A DNA stretch of 8,740 nucleotides, taken from assembly GCA_002422265.1 (NCBI GenBank), contig DIUB01000088.1, positions 1 through 8,740 on the forward strand. The letters run 5' to 3'. Source of the stretch: Geobacter sp. UBA6169 (lineage in GTDB: Bacteria > Desulfobacterota > Desulfuromonadia > Geobacterales > Pseudopelobacteraceae). The position numbers and the translations under genes are program-made. Below the pieces are notes generated by a model, which saw only the letters and a list, made by a program, of their open reading frames with translations, was not told the DNA's origin and did no database searches. Positions 6,352 to 8,740 of the stretch are shown in pieces. Positions within the stretch are counted from its first letter, which is position 1; each line of letters starts with the position of its first letter.

Positions 6352-6397
6352 ATTACGATGGTGCTGGTCACGAGTACCGCAAGCAGGACCTACTGAA

Positions 6398-6856
6398 ATG
6401 GCCGGCTACGATGATCAGGCCGTTGAGCGGCTGACCGGACTTACCGCAGAACAGCGTAGTGCCCTGGGTGAGCTGTATGCCCGGCTTGAGGAAGGGTTGC
6501 GGATTGAGGTGCATCGTCGGCAGCGGGAACTGTACAAGGAGTGGGTGGCGCAGGGGATTGGTGCTGCAGGCCGTACCGGTGAGACCGGCTATGCTGCATT
6601 CCTGATGGTGCTGAAACAGCTCTGGCTGGAGCAGTCACCCCAGGTGCTGCCGCAGATCAGGGAACACAAGCCTTACAAGAAACGGCTGCGCAACTCACTG
6701 GAGAAGAACTACCTGACCGAACTGATCAGACTGCGGGAAGAAGAGGGGCTTTCGTGGCGGCAGCTGTCGGAGTACTTCAAGAAAGAGTTTAAGAAATCGG
6801 TCTCACACACCTATCTTAAAAGGATTTATGAAGAGCATCTGGCCTTGGATCAATAA
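6398..6856 (+). CDS. Hypothetical protein with possible C-terminal helix-turn-helix
   Basis: A 152-aa charged, mostly helical protein that I do not recognise. Residues 5-50 look like amphipathic helices rich in Glu and Arg (LTAEQRSALGELYARLEEGL). Residues 56-64 are a Gly-rich turn, followed by a hydrophobic helix (AAFLMVLKQLWLEQ). A basic stretch (KPYKKRLRNSLEKNY, 91-105) leads into EEGLSWRQLSEYFKKEF...VSHTYLKRIYEEH (114-147), which has the look of a helix-turn-helix: a 'LSWRQLSEYF' first helix and a 'VSHTYLKRIYEE' recognition helix. It has no signal peptide or membrane segment. The ATG at 6398 has AGGA 9 bp upstream. Its stop is 2 bp from that of the convergent TatD-radical SAM gene. Base composition matches its neighbours. 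A DNA-binding role is an inference from the HTH-like pattern alone. Confidence 0.75.
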   Translation: MAGYDDQAVERLTGLTAEQRSALGELYARLEEGLRIEVHRRQRELYKEWVAQGIGAAGRTGETGYAAFLMVLKQLWLEQSPQVLPQIREHKPYKKRLRNSLEKNYLTELIRLREEEGLSWRQLSEYFKKEFKKSVSHTYLKRIYEEHLALDQ

Positions 6857-6858
6857 GG

Positions 6859-8244
6859 CTACCCTACCTCGGCGTACTCCCGCACCCTGAACTGCACACC
6901 CAAGCCCTCAGCCACCCTGCGGCAGGCTTCAATATCTACACCGGGGATGGTGACGGCTGTAGCGGTCACCTCAGGGATATACCGGGGCGCTTCACGCAAG
7001 AAATCACAGATTCCCTGCCAGCCTGCTTCACCAAAGGGGGTGTTGCAAAGCCGGGCATAGGTTGCGGCATCCGGCGCGTTCAAGCTGATGGAGATGCTGT
7101 CAACCAGCCCAGCCAGTTCCGGCAGGATGTTGCGTCCGTGAGCCAGATTGGCCTGTCCATCACTGTTGATCCTGATCTTGTAGCCGCGCTGTTTGAGCGC
7201 AGCAGTCACCTGCCTGACCAGATCCAGACGCAGCAGTGACTCACCAAAGCCGCAGAACACCACCTCGTCAATATCACTTGGCTGACCAATGGCCGCCATT
7301 ACCTCCTCAAAACCCGGCTCATGATCCAGCAGCAGGTTGTGACCTTTAACAGTAAATTCATCGAACTTTGCGCAGAAAGTACAGTGGTTTGAACAGCGAT
7401 TGGTAATGTTCAGGTAGAGGGAATTTCTGATTCGGTAGGCGATCTTGGTGGATGAATCCCAGAGCGGAATGCCAAACAGACGTCCGGCGTTCATGGTGGT
7501 GATCCTGCCCACATCCTCAACAGACAGTCCACGCAGTTCAGCCACCTTTTCTGCAGTAATACGGGTGTAGGACGGCTCGTTGCGCTTACCACGATGGGGT
7601 ACCGGTGAGAGATACGGACAATCGGTCTCCAGCAACAGACGCTCCAACGGTACGTTCCGCACCACTTTCCGTAGCTGCTCATTGGAAGGGTAGGTGACCG
7701 TGCCGGGAATGGAGAGGTATAACCCCTGATCCAGACATTGCCGGGCAAAGGGCAGGTCACCGGAAAAGCAGTGCATCACACCCTTTGTCACGCCTGCTTC
7801 CCTGATCATGGTCAGGGTTTCTGCATGGGCATCCCGGTCATGGATCACCACCGGTTTGTCAAGCTCACGGGCCATCTGCAGGAAGCGCCGGAAGACCCGT
7901 TCCTGATCTTCACGGGGTGAACGGTTTTTGAAGAAGTCCAGGCCGATCTCGCCGATGGCAACGCATTTTTGAGTTTTTCGCGCCAGCTCTTCCAGTGCAA
8001 TGAAAGTCGCTTCAGTAACCCCTGCAGCATCATGGGGATGAATACCCACCGTGCAGAAGATGGTTGGATGGCTGGCAGCCATGGCAACGGCCTGTTGGCT
8101 GGAAGCCGCATCAGCACCGACCACAACCATTCCTTTGACACCGGCTGTCTCGGCCCGTTCAAGCATCTGATCCCAGTCAGGCTGGAAATCATCGTAGTAG
8201 AGATGACAATGGGTATCGATAATGGTTATTGCGGTAGTATTCAT
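6859..8244 (-). CDS. TatD-family hydrolase fused to a radical SAM domain
   Basis: A 461-aa two-domain protein. Residues 1-260 are a complete TatD metal-dependent hydrolase (usual length about 255-265 aa): metal ligands HxH in THCHL (His12, His14), Glu99 in GEIGLD, His135 in VIHDRDA, His158 in MHCFSG and Asp208 in ETDCPYL. TatD proteins are cytosolic Mg2+-dependent nucleases of the amidohydrolase superfamily. Residues 270-461 form a short radical SAM domain, with CSNHCTFC supplying Cys284, Cys288 and Cys291, and a Gly-rich CGFGE (331-335) for SAM binding. This second part matches the TatD-associated radical SAM family, usually a separate gene beside tatD. The ATG at 8244 has AGGA 11 bp upstream, and no closer alternative start is in frame. 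It begins 28 bp after the hsdR stop on the same strand with no terminator between, so read-through is likely. The radical SAM reaction is unknown. Confidence 0.92.
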   Translation of the reverse strand: MNTTAITIIDTHCHLYYDDFQPDWDQMLERAETAGVKGMVVVGADAASSQQAVAMAASHPTIFCTVGIHPHDAAGVTEATFIALEELARKTQKCVAIGEIGLDFFKNRSPREDQERVFRRFLQMARELDKPVVIHDRDAHAETLTMIREAGVTKGVMHCFSGDLPFARQCLDQGLYLSIPGTVTYPSNEQLRKVVRNVPLERLLLETDCPYLSPVPHRGKRNEPSYTRITAEKVAELRGLSVEDVGRITTMNAGRLFGIPLWDSSTKIAYRIRNSLYLNITNRCSNHCTFCAKFDEFTVKGHNLLLDHEPGFEEVMAAIGQPSDIDEVVFCGFGESLLRLDLVRQVTAALKQRGYKIRINSDGQANLAHGRNILPELAGLVDSISISLNAPDAATYARLCNTPFGEAGWQGICDFLREAPRYIPEVTATAVTIPGVDIEACRRVAEGLGVQFRVREYAEVG

Positions 8245-8272
8245 GGTGTCAATGGTCCTTTGTTCTTCGGTA

Positions 8273-8740
8273 TCACGCTGCCGCCCACCCCTCAGACAGC
8301 ACCTCGGTCTGCTCCAGCACGATCTGGGTTGCCTTCTCCTGCTTGTCCGGCGGATAACCGTATTTACGCAGGATACGCTTCACCAGCACCCGCAACTGGG
8401 CACGGACGCTGTCCCGCATGGTCCAGTCAATGGTGACGTTCTTCCGCACGGTGTCGGCCAGTTCACGGGCAATGGTCTTCAGGGTGTCGTCTCCCAGAAC
8501 GCTTACGGCGCTGTCGTTGGTCTCCAGGGCATCGTAGAAGGCCAGCTCATCCTCGTTCAGTCCCAGCTCGTCGCCCCGTGCATGGGCCTCGCGCATCTGC
8601 TTGGCCAGGGCAATCAGTTCTTCAATCACCTGGGCGGTTTCAATGGCACGGTTCTGGTAGCGCCGTAGCGACTGTTCAAGCATTTCGGCAAAGGAGCGGG
8701 CCTGCACCACGTTCTTGCGTCTGCGGCTGCTGATTTCCCC
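8273..8740 (-). CDS. hsdR: Type I restriction enzyme R subunit, C-terminal part (truncated by window edge)
   Basis: The frame is open to the end of the window and its 5' part lies beyond 8740; 155 C-terminal residues are visible. They match the helical C-terminal region (DUF3387) of one HsdR group: EISSRRRKNVVQARSFAEML, SLRRYQNRAIETAQVIEELI, the LGLNEDELAFYDAL block, and the terminal KNVTIDWTMRDSVRAQLRVL plus VKRILRKYGYPPDKQEKA. In HsdR this region follows the nuclease and helicase motor domains and helps attach the subunit to the HsdM/HsdS methylase core. The motor and nuclease domains are outside the window, so whether the enzyme is intact cannot be judged. No internal stop or frameshift is seen. 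The TatD-radical SAM gene follows 28 bp downstream. Confidence 0.9.
   Translation of the reverse strand, partial: GEISSRRRKNVVQARSFAEMLEQSLRRYQNRAIETAQVIEELIALAKQMREAHARGDELGLNEDELAFYDALETNDSAVSVLGDDTLKTIARELADTVRKNVTIDWTMRDSVRAQLRVLVKRILRKYGYPPDKQEKATQIVLEQTEVLSEGWAAA

Larger units (their letters stand above)
6082..6397. other. 316-bp gene-free region between amrS and the HTH-like gene
   Basis: This stretch separates the divergent amrS-like gene and the 152-aa gene. It holds a candidate amrS promoter with a 14-bp palindrome (6118-6153), a terminator-like hairpin on + (6237-6257) and a compound C/G-rich palindromic repeat (6272-6351). Open frames crossing it, including an upstream extension of the radical SAM frame, have no plausible start or protein-like composition. 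I see no small gene or RNA gene. Confidence 0.6.

Noticed and set aside
5878..6396. 172-codon + strand open frame covering the amrS start and the repeat
   Set aside because: It is antisense to amrS and then runs through the C/G-rich repeat, giving a low-complexity Pro/Ser/Gly tail; no motif or supported start.

Overview
This is a moderately GC-rich bacterial window. Gene content and tRNA sequence suggest a Geobacter-like member of the Desulfuromonadales (Trichlorobacter/Geobacter lovleyi type). That placement is an inference from a DUF342/FapA-like protein, a sigma-54 response regulator, an AmmeMemoRadiSam radical SAM enzyme, a TatD-radical SAM fusion and G/C-rich palindromic repeats; no database search was possible.

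Layout. Bases 1-37 are the 3' end of a tRNA, probably tRNA-Ala, followed by a clean intrinsic terminator at 68-97. A stand-alone bioA (biotin synthesis) follows on +. It meets, tail to tail, a DUF342 (FapA-like) beta-helix gene on -. From a shared 119-bp divergent region, a sigma-54-activating response regulator (receiver, AAA+, Fis HTH) runs on + and converges on a PaaI-type hotdog thioesterase on -. The thioesterase lies 77 bp downstream of a radical SAM enzyme of the AmrS family on the same strand, with a REP-like palindrome between them. The 316 bp upstream of amrS hold no gene; they hold a candidate promoter/operator palindrome, a terminator-like hairpin and a compound C/G-rich palindromic repeat. 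Then comes a 152-aa unrecognised helical protein with a possible C-terminal HTH (+). It converges, with a 2-bp gap, on a fusion of a TatD metal-dependent hydrolase and a radical SAM domain (-). That gene starts 28 bp after the stop of a type I restriction HsdR subunit, whose C-terminal 155 residues are in the window and which continues past the right edge.

How the genes relate. Most look like independent housekeeping or accessory genes rather than one pathway. Two same-strand pairs could be co-transcribed: amrS with the thioesterase, and hsdR with the TatD-radical SAM gene. All three convergent junctions are compressed to overlapping or nearly touching stop codons with no intrinsic terminator. 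The most interesting items are the TatD-radical SAM fusion behind hsdR, the orphan AmrS, the unrecognised HTH-like protein, and the two palindromic repeat elements. I see no convincing complete undescribed system; the right edge may be the border of a restriction/defence region.
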